Positions 1-7,908 are shown, counted from the first letter of the stretch. The stretch is 64,000 nt of DNA from G020354785 sp964534745 (GCA_964534745.1 CAZHQW010000006.1:1-64000), one strand, 5' to 3'. Notes: generated by a model not told the origin, from the letters alone. Made by a program: numbers and translations.

Positions 1-675
1 TACTGTTTTGTTGCCCTTATTGCGGAACACTTCAGATGAGGTTCGCGATATTACTCTTAAATCGCTGATAGCAGAAAGCCTGTAAAGTAAATCCTCCACT
101 ATGCCATCGGCAAAAAACTGGTTTTCAGCATTGGTGCTAAGATTTTCAAAGGGTAGTATGGCAATTGACTTTTCAGAAGGTTTTTTCTGCCTGGATAAAT
201 AATAAATTCCTCCGCCTGCAATAATGATTGCCAGGATAATTGCCAATGCTATATTGCGTAAGCTAAAAACATTTTGTCCGCCTAAATTTTGAATCTTTGG
301 TTTCTGGAAAGTATCAGGCTGGTAAGAATGAAGGATAGCACCTTTTCTAACATCTCCAGGTGATATTTTGAAGTGTTTTTTAAACAACTTGTTGAAATAA
401 CTCGGACTCTTAAAACCTACCCGGTAAGCGATTTCCGAGGCAGTGGCCACATCATTTTCCAACAGCTCCCTGGCCCGGGTTAACCGTATTTCTGTAATGA
501 GGTCAGTGGCGGATTTACCGGTCAGTTTTATAAGTTTTCTATGCAGCATCGACCGGCTTAATCCTGCATTTTTTGCCAGATCCTCGACCGAAAAATTCTC
601 ATTATCCAGGTTATCTTCTATAATCCGGCTGACAATTGCCAAAAACTGATCTCCCATTGACGGAGGCTTTTCCAT
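1..675 (-). CDS. AraC-family transcriptional regulator with membrane segment and TolB/FlgO-like domain, 3' part cut by window edge
   Basis: The reading frame runs from ATG at 673-675 to the window edge with no stop (225 codons visible). Residues ~10-115 form a C-terminal-type AraC helix-turn-helix pair placed at the N terminus (SVEDLAKNAGLSRSMLHRKL, then VGFKSPSYFNKLFKKHF). A single hydrophobic segment follows at ~140-160, and then SIAILPFENLS, the opening of the periplasmic TolB-N/FlgO/CadC-associated domain. This architecture (DNA-binding head, one TM helix, periplasmic sensor usually followed by TPRs) is common in Bacteroidota, where it acts as a one-component membrane regulator. The ligand and the C terminus are not visible. 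It lies 140 bp downstream of a secreted beta-helix gene on the same strand, which may be its target; that link is inference. Confidence 0.85.
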   Translation of the reverse strand, partial: MEKPPSMGDQFLAIVSRIIEDNLDNENFSVEDLAKNAGLSRSMLHRKLIKLTGKSATDLITEIRLTRARELLENDVATASEIAYRVGFKSPSYFNKLFKKHFKISPGDVRKGAILHSYQPDTFQKPKIQNLGGQNVFSLRNIALAIILAIIIAGGGIYYLSRQKKPSEKSIAILPFENLSTNAENQFFADGIVEDLLYRLSAISDLRVISRTSSEVFRNKGNKTV

Positions 676-741
676 TGGTGATAATAATTAACGATAATCT
701 CATTACAACTTGACTATCAAACCAATAAGCTATTATCAATA

Positions 742-749
742 CAAATATA
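742..749 (-). promoter_or_regulatory. Candidate -7 element for the AraC-type regulator
   Basis: On the minus strand the sequence reads TATATTTG, an exact match to the Bacteroidota -7 consensus TAnnTTTG, 67 bp upstream of the regulator's ATG. No convincing -33 TTTG is found at the expected 19-21 bp spacing. Confidence 0.35.
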
Positions 750-753
750 CAAA

Positions 754-778
754 ATTAGTGCCAGGACAGGACTTAAAC
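754..778 (-). repeat. Degenerate copy of the tRNA-Leu(GAG) 3' end (att-like repeat)
   Basis: These 25 bases match 2581-2606, the 3' end (T-arm, acceptor strand and CCA) of the tRNA-Leu(GAG) gene. They are in the same orientation, with two substitutions and one missing base. The remainder of a tRNA is absent. A short tRNA 3'-end duplication in direct orientation is the classic footprint of integration at a tRNA gene. Here the two copies enclose only the beta-helix gene. Confidence 0.7.
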
Positions 779-815
779 TTTTTTGTAAATCGTCAAAGTG
801 CTAAAATTTTTCAAC

Positions 816-2573
816 CTAATCCATTACAGACTTTCTATTTGATTCGTTTGCACTTCGACCCTTGCCATTTATTATACTTAAGATTTTGCTATCCCTGTTC
901 CCTCCGAGCCAAAAAATTACTTTATGGTGAATGTCTTTTTCTAAATATTGAGGCGCTTCAATCGCATTATCTTCAATAATAGGTGTATATCTGAAATAAC
1001 TGTATATACCTAAACACCATGCTTCATGGCTTCTAACGCTATCGGCTACTTTATAGGAAGCATAGCCGTTTGTGCTGTCGTGTTTCCAGGAATCAACCGA
1101 AGGCGGATCATAAGGTAACTCACATTGATAAAAATACATTTTCCCGTTGTTACCATTCCATAAAGTCTGGTATTCCTGAAAATGTTCATTGAAGAGACCG
1201 TATATCGCAACGTTATCTCCATTAACAATCAAACCGTTTGCACATTTGTTTATATCCCAACCCACTCCATTTCCATGATCAGCCCTCCAAAGCCAGGTGT
1301 GATCTACATATACATTGTCGCTGTTTATGGTTAAACAACTGGTTGCAGAACCTTCCATTAAACCTCCGACCCTGAAAAATACATCAAATAAAAATGACGG
1401 TTTATCGGAATGATCTTTATTACAATACGGTTCACCAACCTGCAGGAGAGTTTCTGAGCGAGTTTCTCCCGCATTAAAAATAAGTCCGCAAACAGTTACA
1501 TCATCAACATCGGCAATTTCCATTGCCGCATTGCCGTGGGAGGGTATCAGGGTTGGCATTCCTATCCCGATTAAAATTGTGCCTGGCCTGGTAACTTTAA
1601 TGCTTTTTTCAAGATTATAAATACCGGGGGTAAACAGCAGGTTTTTTCCTTTTAGCAAAGCCGAGTTAATTGAATCTGCATTACAACCTTGCTTTACAAT
1701 ATAAAATTTTTCGAGCGGAACTGCTTTTTCGTTTTTACTTCCATTTAACCAGTCAGGACCGCTTGAATTTTCTTTAATATCAGGTATTTTAACATAATAC
1801 TTACCTTCTTTAAAAATGAAATAGGGTTTTTCACGGACAAACGGTGTTTTCTCAAGTGTAGTGATGGGACCTTCAGGCCAGTTTGTCGGTGGAGCTCCGG
1901 AAACTCCTACGAACATTATGTTCCATTGGCCTCCATTCCATTTTTGCAATTGAGCATTTCTTGAAAACCATTGTTGCTGGGATCCGGCAAGTATAACACC
2001 ATCAATTTTGCAATCTGCAAGGAATCCTCCGCTGGCAAATCCGTCATCATGCAGTTGCAAATCGCCTTTTACATAAACCCTCCTTAATGCAGCGGCCTGC
2101 GACACTCCCCATACATTGGCAGGTTCGATAGTTGGGATCACAGTTAAATTTTCGGCTTCACGCCAGAAATTCGACAATACATGATTCCTGCTATTTGTAG
2201 ATTTTGACCGGACAGCACCGCTTATAACCACATCTTCCGGCGTTTCACCCAAACCTATGATGTGCATATAATAACCAACCCTGATGTCCAGATAATAGTT
2301 TCCGGGTTTAAAAAACAGGGCAAACCGGTTTTCATTAAATTCGCTGTTCCCGGAAGATTGTATTTTATAAATAGTATCAATGAGGTTCTGAACCTCTTTC
2401 ATATCCATTTCCGGATCAAAGATAAATACATTATCTCCAAATGAATTTAAGTGATATATAATGGAATCGCCATATAATTCAGGCACATTACTATTAATAT
2501 TTTGTGATGTAACATATTGAAAAGTCAGGATTAATAAACCAATGATCCTTAATGGATTGTAGAATTTATTCAT
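816..2573 (-). CDS. Secreted beta-helix protein (pectate-lyase-like/GH55-like fold), function unknown
   Basis: The protein is about 585 aa. The ATG at ~2573 was chosen because it opens a good signal peptide (MNKFYNPLRIIGLLILTF...). The open frame continues further upstream only by running through the tRNA-Leu gene. Two similar halves, with glycine-rich 'PGxY', 'GIG' and 'DGV' turns, suggest paired right-handed beta-helices as in pectate-lyase_3/GH55 proteins. The C-terminal half (HTWLWRADHGNGVGW, WNGNNGKMYFYQCELPYDPP, YKVADSVRSHEAWCLG) resembles from memory a family in actinomycetes and acidobacteria that databases label variously 'coagulation factor 5/8', 'GH55' or 'adenylyl cyclase'. I see no cyclase motif and no T9SS tail. 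Substrate unknown; polysaccharide binding or cleavage is inference. The gene is flanked by tRNA-derived repeats. Confidence 0.75.
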   Translation of the reverse strand: MNKFYNPLRIIGLLILTFQYVTSQNINSNVPELYGDSIIYHLNSFGDNVFIFDPEMDMKEVQNLIDTIYKIQSSGNSEFNENRFALFFKPGNYYLDIRVGYYMHIIGLGETPEDVVISGAVRSKSTNSRNHVLSNFWREAENLTVIPTIEPANVWGVSQAAALRRVYVKGDLQLHDDGFASGGFLADCKIDGVILAGSQQQWFSRNAQLQKWNGGQWNIMFVGVSGAPPTNWPEGPITTLEKTPFVREKPYFIFKEGKYYVKIPDIKENSSGPDWLNGSKNEKAVPLEKFYIVKQGCNADSINSALLKGKNLLFTPGIYNLEKSIKVTRPGTILIGIGMPTLIPSHGNAAMEIADVDDVTVCGLIFNAGETRSETLLQVGEPYCNKDHSDKPSFLFDVFFRVGGLMEGSATSCLTINSDNVYVDHTWLWRADHGNGVGWDINKCANGLIVNGDNVAIYGLFNEHFQEYQTLWNGNNGKMYFYQCELPYDPPSVDSWKHDSTNGYASYKVADSVRSHEAWCLGIYSYFRYTPIIEDNAIEAPQYLEKDIHHKVIFWLGGNRDSKILSIINGKGRSANESNRKSVMD

Positions 2574-2582
2574 ATTTTTAAT

Positions 2583-2671
2583 TGGTGCCCAGGACAGGAC
2601 TTGAACCTGCACGTCCTTAATCGGACACATGGCCCTCAACCATGCACGTCTACCATTTCCGTCACCTGGGC
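2583..2671 (-). tRNA. tRNA-Leu(GAG)
   Basis: On the minus strand the acceptor GCCCAGG (from 2671) pairs with CCTGGGC (2587-2593). The anticodon stem CATGG/CCATG encloses loop TTGAGGG, giving anticodon GAG. A long class II variable arm and a T-loop TTCAAGT fit leucine. The 3' CCA is encoded (2583-2585), unlike in the neighbouring tRNA. Confidence 0.95.
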
Positions 2672-2679
2672 TTAAAAGG

Positions 2680-2763
2680 TGCCGAAGGAGGGACTCGAAC
2701 CCTCATGCCTTTGCAGGCACATGTCCCTGAAACATGCGCGTCTACCAATTTCGCCACTTCGGC
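2680..2763 (-). tRNA. tRNA-Leu(CAG)
   Basis: The acceptor GCCGAAG (from 2763) pairs with CTTCGGC (2681-2687). The anticodon stem CATGT/ACATG encloses TTCAGGG, giving anticodon CAG. It has a long variable arm and T-loop TTCGAGT. The discriminator A is followed by CCT, so CCA must be added by nucleotidyltransferase. It is transcribed first in a two-tRNA unit, 8 bp upstream of tRNA-Leu(GAG). Confidence 0.95.
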
Positions 2764-2808
2764 AGTTTAAATCGGGGTATGTTTACCCGATCGGTCAGGA
2801 TCGGAATG

Positions 2809-2841
2809 CAAATATAAAAATTTATAGATTATCAAGGCAAA
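2809..2841 (-). promoter_or_regulatory. Promoter of the tRNA-Leu pair
   Basis: On the minus strand, TTTG (2841-2838), a 21-bp spacer and TATATTTG (2816-2809) match the Bacteroidota primary-sigma consensus TTTG-N19..21-TAnnTTTG exactly. The predicted start (~2802) is about 40 nt before the tRNA-Leu(CAG) 5' end. Confidence 0.75.
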
Positions 2842-2855
2842 TAATTTGTGCTGAT

Positions 2856-2884
2856 AAAAAAAAGCCGGAAAAAATTTTTCCGGC
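2856..2884 (-). terminator. Rho-independent terminator after the PKD lipoprotein gene
   Basis: On the minus strand a perfect inverted repeat (2864-2884, arms GCCGGAAAAA/TTTTTCCGGC) is followed by a run of eight T (2863-2856). It begins 33 bp after the stop of the PKD lipoprotein gene and overlaps nothing else. Confidence 0.8.
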
Positions 2885-2917
2885 CTTTCAACATACAAAA
2901 TAATCGCTACAAACCCA

Positions 2918-3646
2918 CTACTTATGTATCGACGTATCCTGTAAAGGTTTGTTCTTAAACGTTCTTTTCGTCTTATTTATTTTGTAATTCATGTTATTTC
3001 TGTCACGTTTTATTGCCGTGCTTTTATTCTGTGGAGGAGGTTCAACCTCATCAACGTAAGCAATAAAAGTGTTATAGGCGTTTGCTACAAGGGGCAGGGT
3101 CTTTATCCAGTACTCATCTTCCTCGGCCAGCTTATAATTATTATAGTTGGTATGCCAAACGTCAATCCAGTAGGAAACTGGACTGAGTCCGGTAAAAACA
3201 ACTTTCCCCTGTTCATCCGTGAATCCCTCAACCAATGCATTTGTCTCATTCTGCCAGTCATAAAGACTAGGATAAAGCAACACGCTTGCATCACTAACAG
3301 GATATTCATCATAATACTCAAGGACCGTAACTTCCAGCATGGTAGGCATAAGCACCTCTATAGTAGTGTAGGCCCTGTCATACAGCCTGTCATCCCTGAA
3401 AGCGGTAAGTGACACCGTATAGATACCCTCAACGCTGTAATGATGGCTGGGATTCCTTTGTGATGAAATCGTGCCGTCACCAAAATCCCATTCATAATAA
3501 TTTGCGTTATGCGATAAATTAGTAAAATATACTATTTCTTCAATCTCCACTACAGATGCCGAAACGTGAAAATCGGCATAGGGTTCTTTCTCGCACCCTG
3601 AAAAAAGCAGTGGTATTATAGCTATTATGGGTAAAAACTTTTTCAT
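2918..3646 (-). CDS. PKD-domain lipoprotein with carboxypeptidase-regulatory-like domain
   Basis: The protein is 242 aa with a lipoprotein signal (MKKFLPIIAIIPLLFSGC) and acidic residues after the cysteine, as in Bacteroidota surface lipoproteins. Residues ~25-100 form a PKD domain with the hallmark YEWDFGDGT. Residues ~105-200 look like a CarboxypepD_reg/CnaB-type beta-sandwich (VSDASVLLYPS, TDEQGKVVFTGLSP). The last ~34 residues are strongly basic (10 Lys/Arg) and fit neither domain. Probably a surface adhesion or binding protein. No partner is evident; the neighbouring peptidase gene is on the same strand, 58 bp upstream. A terminator follows. Confidence 0.85.
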   Translation of the reverse strand: MKKFLPIIAIIPLLFSGCEKEPYADFHVSASVVEIEEIVYFTNLSHNANYYEWDFGDGTISSQRNPSHHYSVEGIYTVSLTAFRDDRLYDRAYTTIEVLMPTMLEVTVLEYYDEYPVSDASVLLYPSLYDWQNETNALVEGFTDEQGKVVFTGLSPVSYWIDVWHTNYNNYKLAEEDEYWIKTLPLVANAYNTFIAYVDEVEPPPQNKSTAIKRDRNNMNYKINKTKRTFKNKPLQDTSIHK

Positions 3647-3704
3647 GATTTCCGAGATTTAAGATCGTTTAGTTAACCAAAACCAAATACCGTGCCAAAA
3701 AAAA

Positions 3705-5933
3705 TTATAACTTCCTTAATATAAAATCGGTAATCCTTTTATAAAGATCATAGCGGGTAGTGCCACCGCGAATATGGTGGTCCCTGTCGGGATAAAAAAA
3801 CATTTCAAACTCTTTGTTATACATAACCAGTCTCTTTACAAGTTCGACAGAATGCTGCAGATGGACATTATCATCTGCCGTGCCGTGTATTAAGAACAAA
3901 TCTCCCTCAAGCATGCCGGCATAGTTAAGTACTGAGCTTATTTCATAGCCCAGTGTGTTTTCCTGCGGTGTGCGCATATATCTTTCAGAATAAATATTAT
4001 CATATAACCGCCAGTCAGTTACCGGCGCCACAGCAATGCCCGCACTGAAAACACCGGCTCCTCTTGTAAGGCATGAAAGGACAAGATAACCTCCATAACT
4101 CCACCCGAAAATCCCTATGCGTGAACTGTCAATATAAGGCAGTCCGCCCAGGTATTTGGCCGCTCCGGTCAGATCTTCCGTTTCCTTTGTTCCAAGGTTC
4201 ATGTATGTGCATTTCCGAAATTCTTCTCCCCGTGCGCCGGTTCCCCTGTTGTCAACACCGGTCACAATATAGCCTTCACCGGACAGCACCTGGTACCATG
4301 GCAAGGTTGGGTCCCATGAGTCAGTTACTCTCTGTAAGCCAGGAGCTCCGTAAGCAATCATCAGCAGCGGATATTTTTTTGATTCATCAAAGTCCGCAGG
4401 CTTAATTATGTACCCGTTAAGCTCATCTCCTCCTCCAACAGGTATTTTAATAAATTCCTTCCTGGCAAATCCGTATGACTTTATCTTTTCTTCCAGCTGC
4501 GCATTATCTTCCATGACCCTCAGCAATTCGCCCGAAGAATCATGAACAGTAATCCTCAGGGGAGTGTTGGCCGTTGAATTATAATTTATAAAATATTTAA
4601 AGTTATTGTTAAATTCAGGTATGTTTGTTCCGGAGTCTCCTGTGATCCTTTTCTTTCCTTTGCCGTCGGATTTTATGCAATACAGGTTGCGCTGCAGCGG
4701 AGATGTTTCCGATGAGGTGTAATATATAAGCCCTGATTCAGGGTCAAACCCGATGAATCTCTCAACATCCCACTCCCCTCTTGTTATCTGTCCTATAAGT
4801 CCACCCTCCGTACTATACAAATATAAATGCATGTAACCGTCGCGTTCACTCATGATAATAAACCTGTTATTATTGTCTATGAATGTTATATAATCGTCAG
4901 TAATATCTGATATATAATACTTGTTTTCTTCCGTGAATATGGAATGGGTACTGCCGGTCCGCGCATCGGCCAGCAATACCTCAATACTGTTCTGCAGCCT
5001 GTTGAGCTTCAGTATACACAATACATCAGGATCATTTGTCCATTTTATTCTCGGTATATAATGGTCTCCATCAGAACCTGTATTCATGATTTTCGTTGTT
5101 CCGGTTGCCAAATCATAAACATGTATGCTAACCTTTGAGTTTTCTTCTCCTGCCTTGGGGTACTTGTAAGTAAATATATGCGGATAAAGTGAATCATATA
5201 TCGTCATATTAAATTCCCGTACCCCTGACTCATTAAACTTATAATATGCTATTTTCTGTCCGTCAGGGGACCATGCATAGGCTTTTGTGAATTCAAACTC
5301 CTCCTCATATACCCAGTCCGGTTTCCCGTTGATTATTTCATTCTCCCTGCCGTCAAATGTCAGCTGTATTATAGTATCTGCTGAAAGGTCCTTACAGTAG
5401 AGGTTATTGTCTTTTACAAAAGCTATATTATTTCCCGGGGGGGAGAATGAGGCAAGCTGCTGTCTGCCCCTTTCATCCAAAGGAGTCAGACTCCGATCCG
5501 AGATATCATAAATATAATAATCGGCTGAAAACGAATGCCTGTATATTTTGCTCGTATTTGTTGCCAGCAGTAACCTGGAGGCATCATGACTTAATTCGTA
5601 ATCATATATCCTGCCTTTTACCGGGCAATCCGGTATTCCTTCATTGAAAAGGGTATCAGCCTGCCTTCCGCTGATATAATCATATCTTATTATTAACCTG
5701 TTTCCCCCCAGTATGGTATAATGTTCTCCGTCATCAAGCGGCTTTGGTTTGTTTACTGTCTCCTGGTAAAAGGTACCTTCAAAAAATATCTTCTCAAGGG
5801 GAACTCTGTTATTTATCTGGGCATTGATGCCGGAGGTTACAACAAAAAATACGAATGCCAGTGATGTTAATGCATTAAAATTTGATTGAATAAATTTATA
5901 TCTTTGCACTTCGCAATTAATTTTAATTTTCAA
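3705..5933 (-). CDS. Dipeptidyl peptidase IV (S9B prolyl oligopeptidase family)
   Basis: The protein is 742 aa, the usual DPP4 size. It has a signal peptide (cleaved near SGINA/Q), an eight-bladed beta-propeller region, and a C-terminal alpha/beta hydrolase. The Glu motif DWVYEEEF (~208) that anchors the substrate N terminus is present. The catalytic triad is Ser612 (GWSYGGY), Asp687 (GTADDNVH) and His719 (DRDHH). It should release X-Pro or X-Ala dipeptides from peptides in the periplasm or outside. The ATG at 5933 is only 5 bp from the divergent thrS start. A minus-strand -7 box at 5931-5938 would put transcription start near 5924, so GTG at 5909 (giving a shorter, basic n-region, QRYKF...) may be the real start. 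Confidence 0.93.
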   Translation of the reverse strand: MKIKINCEVQRYKFIQSNFNALTSLAFVFFVVTSGINAQINNRVPLEKIFFEGTFYQETVNKPKPLDDGEHYTILGGNRLIIRYDYISGRQADTLFNEGIPDCPVKGRIYDYELSHDASRLLLATNTSKIYRHSFSADYYIYDISDRSLTPLDERGRQQLASFSPPGNNIAFVKDNNLYCKDLSADTIIQLTFDGRENEIINGKPDWVYEEEFEFTKAYAWSPDGQKIAYYKFNESGVREFNMTIYDSLYPHIFTYKYPKAGEENSKVSIHVYDLATGTTKIMNTGSDGDHYIPRIKWTNDPDVLCILKLNRLQNSIEVLLADARTGSTHSIFTEENKYYISDITDDYITFIDNNNRFIIMSERDGYMHLYLYSTEGGLIGQITRGEWDVERFIGFDPESGLIYYTSSETSPLQRNLYCIKSDGKGKKRITGDSGTNIPEFNNNFKYFINYNSTANTPLRITVHDSSGELLRVMEDNAQLEEKIKSYGFARKEFIKIPVGGGDELNGYIIKPADFDESKKYPLLMIAYGAPGLQRVTDSWDPTLPWYQVLSGEGYIVTGVDNRGTGARGEEFRKCTYMNLGTKETEDLTGAAKYLGGLPYIDSSRIGIFGWSYGGYLVLSCLTRGAGVFSAGIAVAPVTDWRLYDNIYSERYMRTPQENTLGYEISSVLNYAGMLEGDLFLIHGTADDNVHLQHSVELVKRLVMYNKEFEMFFYPDRDHHIRGGTTRYDLYKRITDFILRKL
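5899..5906 (+). promoter_or_regulatory. Candidate -7 element for thrS
   Basis: TATCTTTG matches TAnnTTTG and would start transcription near 5913, about 25 nt before the thrS ATG. A TTTG occurs at 5881-5884, but the spacer is only 14 bp, so the -33 part is weak. It lies inside the 5' end of the divergent peptidase gene. Confidence 0.45.
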
Positions 5934-5938
5934 AGCTA
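5931..5938 (-). promoter_or_regulatory. Candidate -7 element for the dipeptidyl peptidase gene
   Basis: The minus strand reads TAGCTTTG, an exact TAnnTTTG match ending immediately before the thrS ATG. If used, the transcript begins near 5924 and excludes the ATG at 5933, favouring GTG at 5909. No clear -33 box is seen. Confidence 0.35.
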
Positions 5939-7873
5939 ATGATAAAAATTACATTTCCGGACAATTCTGTCAGGGAATATAAAGAAGGGATCAGGGGACT
6001 GGACCTGGCCAAAGATATAAGCAGCAGCCTTGCCAGTGAGGTTTTGGCGGTTAGTGTTAACGGTGAAGTATGGGATGTTACAAGGCCAATAATGACTGAT
6101 GCCAAAATAAGGCTTCACAAATTTGATGATCCTGAAGGCAAGCATGCATTCTGGCATTCATCAGCCCATCTTATGGCTGAAGCACTGGAAGCTCTCTACC
6201 CGAAGATAAAGTTTGGCATAGGCCCTTCTATAGAGAATGGTTTTTATTATGATGTGGACCCCGGAAATGGTGTTGTTATAACCGAGTCTGCCCTTCCTAA
6301 AATAGAAAAAAAGATGTACGAGCTTGCCAGGCAGAATAGCAAGTTTGTACGAAAGGAAATAAGTAAGAACGAGGCTGAAAAGTATTATAAAGCAAAAGGG
6401 GATGAATATAAGCTCGAATTAATTAATGAGCTTGAGGACGGCACCATATCATTATATACCCATGGAAATTTCACCGACCTGTGCAGGGGTCCCCATTTGC
6501 CTGATACAAGTACGATAAAAGCCATAAAATTATTAAATATTGCCGGTGCATACTGGAGGGGAGATGAAAAAAGAAAACAGCTTACAAGGATCTATGGGAT
6601 AACTTTTCCCAGGAAGAATATGCTTGACGAATATCTTGATTTGCTTGAGCAGGCAAAGGAAAGGGATCACCGGCGGCTGGGCAGGGAGCTTGAGCTCTTC
6701 ACATTCTCAAGTAAGGTCGGACAGGGACTGCCTTTATGGTTGCCAAAAGGAACGGTTCTGAGGGAGATACTGGAGAACTTCCTTAAAAAAGTGCAGAAGG
6801 AGCACGGATATCTGCCGGTTATTACACCACATATCGGACAAAAAGAGCTGTATGTAACTTCAGGGCATTACGAAAAATACGGAAAAGATTCATTCAGGCC
6901 CATAACTACTCCTGCCGAGGGTGAAGAGTTCTTACTCAGGCCCATGAATTGTCCCCATCACTGCGAGATATATAAAAGCAAACCCAGATCATATAAAGAT
7001 TTACCTGTCCGCCTTGCCGAATTCGGCGCCGTCTATCGTTATGAACAGAGTGGCGAATTGCACGGACTAACAAGGGTTAGAGGATTTACTATCGACGATT
7101 CACATATTTTCTGCAGGCCCGACCAGGTAAAGGAGGAATTCGTGAAGGTCATTGATATTATTTTATATATTTTCAGGACCCTTGATTTCAAAGATTTTAC
7201 TACCCAGGTATCGCTGAGGGATCCTTATGACAGGGAAAAATATATAGGGTCGGATGAAAACTGGGAGAAGGCTGAAAAAGCCATAATTGAAGCTACGGAA
7301 GAAAAAGGCCTTGAGAAGGTTGTCGAATACGGAGAAGCAGCCTTTTACGGGCCGAAACTGGACTTTATAGTGAAGGATGCCATAGGACGCAAATGGCAGC
7401 TTGGGACAATACAGGTGGATTACAACCTTCCTGAAAGGTTTGAACTCGAGTATGTGGGCAGTGATGACCAGAAACACCGTCCTGTAATGATTCACAGGGC
7501 TCCCTTCGGTTCTATGGAGAGATTTGTCGCTGTACTTATTGAGCATACAGCAGGTAAATTTCCACTCTGGCTTGCACCTGACCAGGTAGTAATTTTACCG
7601 ATTAGTGAAAAATTTAACGATTATGCAGAAAAAGTTTTAAATTTTCTAAATAATTACGATATTCGCACCCTGATTGATTACAGAAATGAAAAAATAGGTA
7701 AAAAAATCAGAGATAATGAAGTAAAAAAGATACCTTATCTCTTGATCGTTGGAGAAAAAGAAGCTACCAGTAATACAGTATCAATACGTAAGCGAGGTGA
7801 AGGTGACAAAGGTGCTATGAAATTAGAAGATTTTGTAATATCTTTAAATAAAGAATTGGAAAAAACATTTTAG
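5939..7873 (+). CDS. thrS: Threonine--tRNA ligase
   Basis: This 644-aa class II synthetase charges tRNA-Thr. The N-terminal TGS domain (1-62) is followed by the editing domain with HxxxH (His73, His77) and CRGPH (Cys182, His186), the same numbering as E. coli ThrRS. The catalytic core has MNCPHHCEIY (zinc cysteine), motif 2 (AVYRYEQSGELHGLTRVRGF), and the closing MIHRAPFGSMERF. The C-terminal anticodon-binding domain starts near 545. It heads the translation cluster thrS-infC-rpmI-rplT; infC begins 35 bp downstream. Confidence 0.98.
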   Translation: MIKITFPDNSVREYKEGIRGLDLAKDISSSLASEVLAVSVNGEVWDVTRPIMTDAKIRLHKFDDPEGKHAFWHSSAHLMAEALEALYPKIKFGIGPSIENGFYYDVDPGNGVVITESALPKIEKKMYELARQNSKFVRKEISKNEAEKYYKAKGDEYKLELINELEDGTISLYTHGNFTDLCRGPHLPDTSTIKAIKLLNIAGAYWRGDEKRKQLTRIYGITFPRKNMLDEYLDLLEQAKERDHRRLGRELELFTFSSKVGQGLPLWLPKGTVLREILENFLKKVQKEHGYLPVITPHIGQKELYVTSGHYEKYGKDSFRPITTPAEGEEFLLRPMNCPHHCEIYKSKPRSYKDLPVRLAEFGAVYRYEQSGELHGLTRVRGFTIDDSHIFCRPDQVKEEFVKVIDIILYIFRTLDFKDFTTQVSLRDPYDREKYIGSDENWEKAEKAIIEATEEKGLEKVVEYGEAAFYGPKLDFIVKDAIGRKWQLGTIQVDYNLPERFELEYVGSDDQKHRPVMIHRAPFGSMERFVAVLIEHTAGKFPLWLAPDQVVILPISEKFNDYAEKVLNFLNNYDIRTLIDYRNEKIGKKIRDNEVKKIPYLLIVGEKEATSNTVSIRKRGEGDKGAMKLEDFVISLNKELEKTF

Positions 7874-7894
7874 TTTCATTAATTAATAAAATAT

Positions 7895-7900
7895 AGGAGG
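7895..7900 (+). promoter_or_regulatory. Strong Shine-Dalgarno sequence that fixes the infC start
   Basis: AGGAGG lies 8 nt before ATA at 7909. Bacteroidota genes seldom carry such a sequence, and the neighbouring rpmI and rplT have none. Its position singles out the ATA as the initiation codon of infC. Confidence 0.75.
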
Positions 7901-7908
7901 ACTTAAAG

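Noticed and set aside
710..979. Possible 89-aa gene antisense to the end of the beta-helix gene
   Set aside because: It overlaps the tRNA-like repeat and the reverse strand of a clear gene, with no protein-like features; it is a shadow frame.
816..2573. Adenylyl cyclase label for the beta-helix protein
   Set aside because: No cyclase catalytic motif; signal peptide and beta-helix repeats fit an extracellular protein.
2574..2639. N-terminal extension of the beta-helix gene to a TTG at 2639
   Set aside because: It would be translated from inside the tRNA-Leu(GAG) gene. The ATG after the tRNA opens a proper signal peptide.
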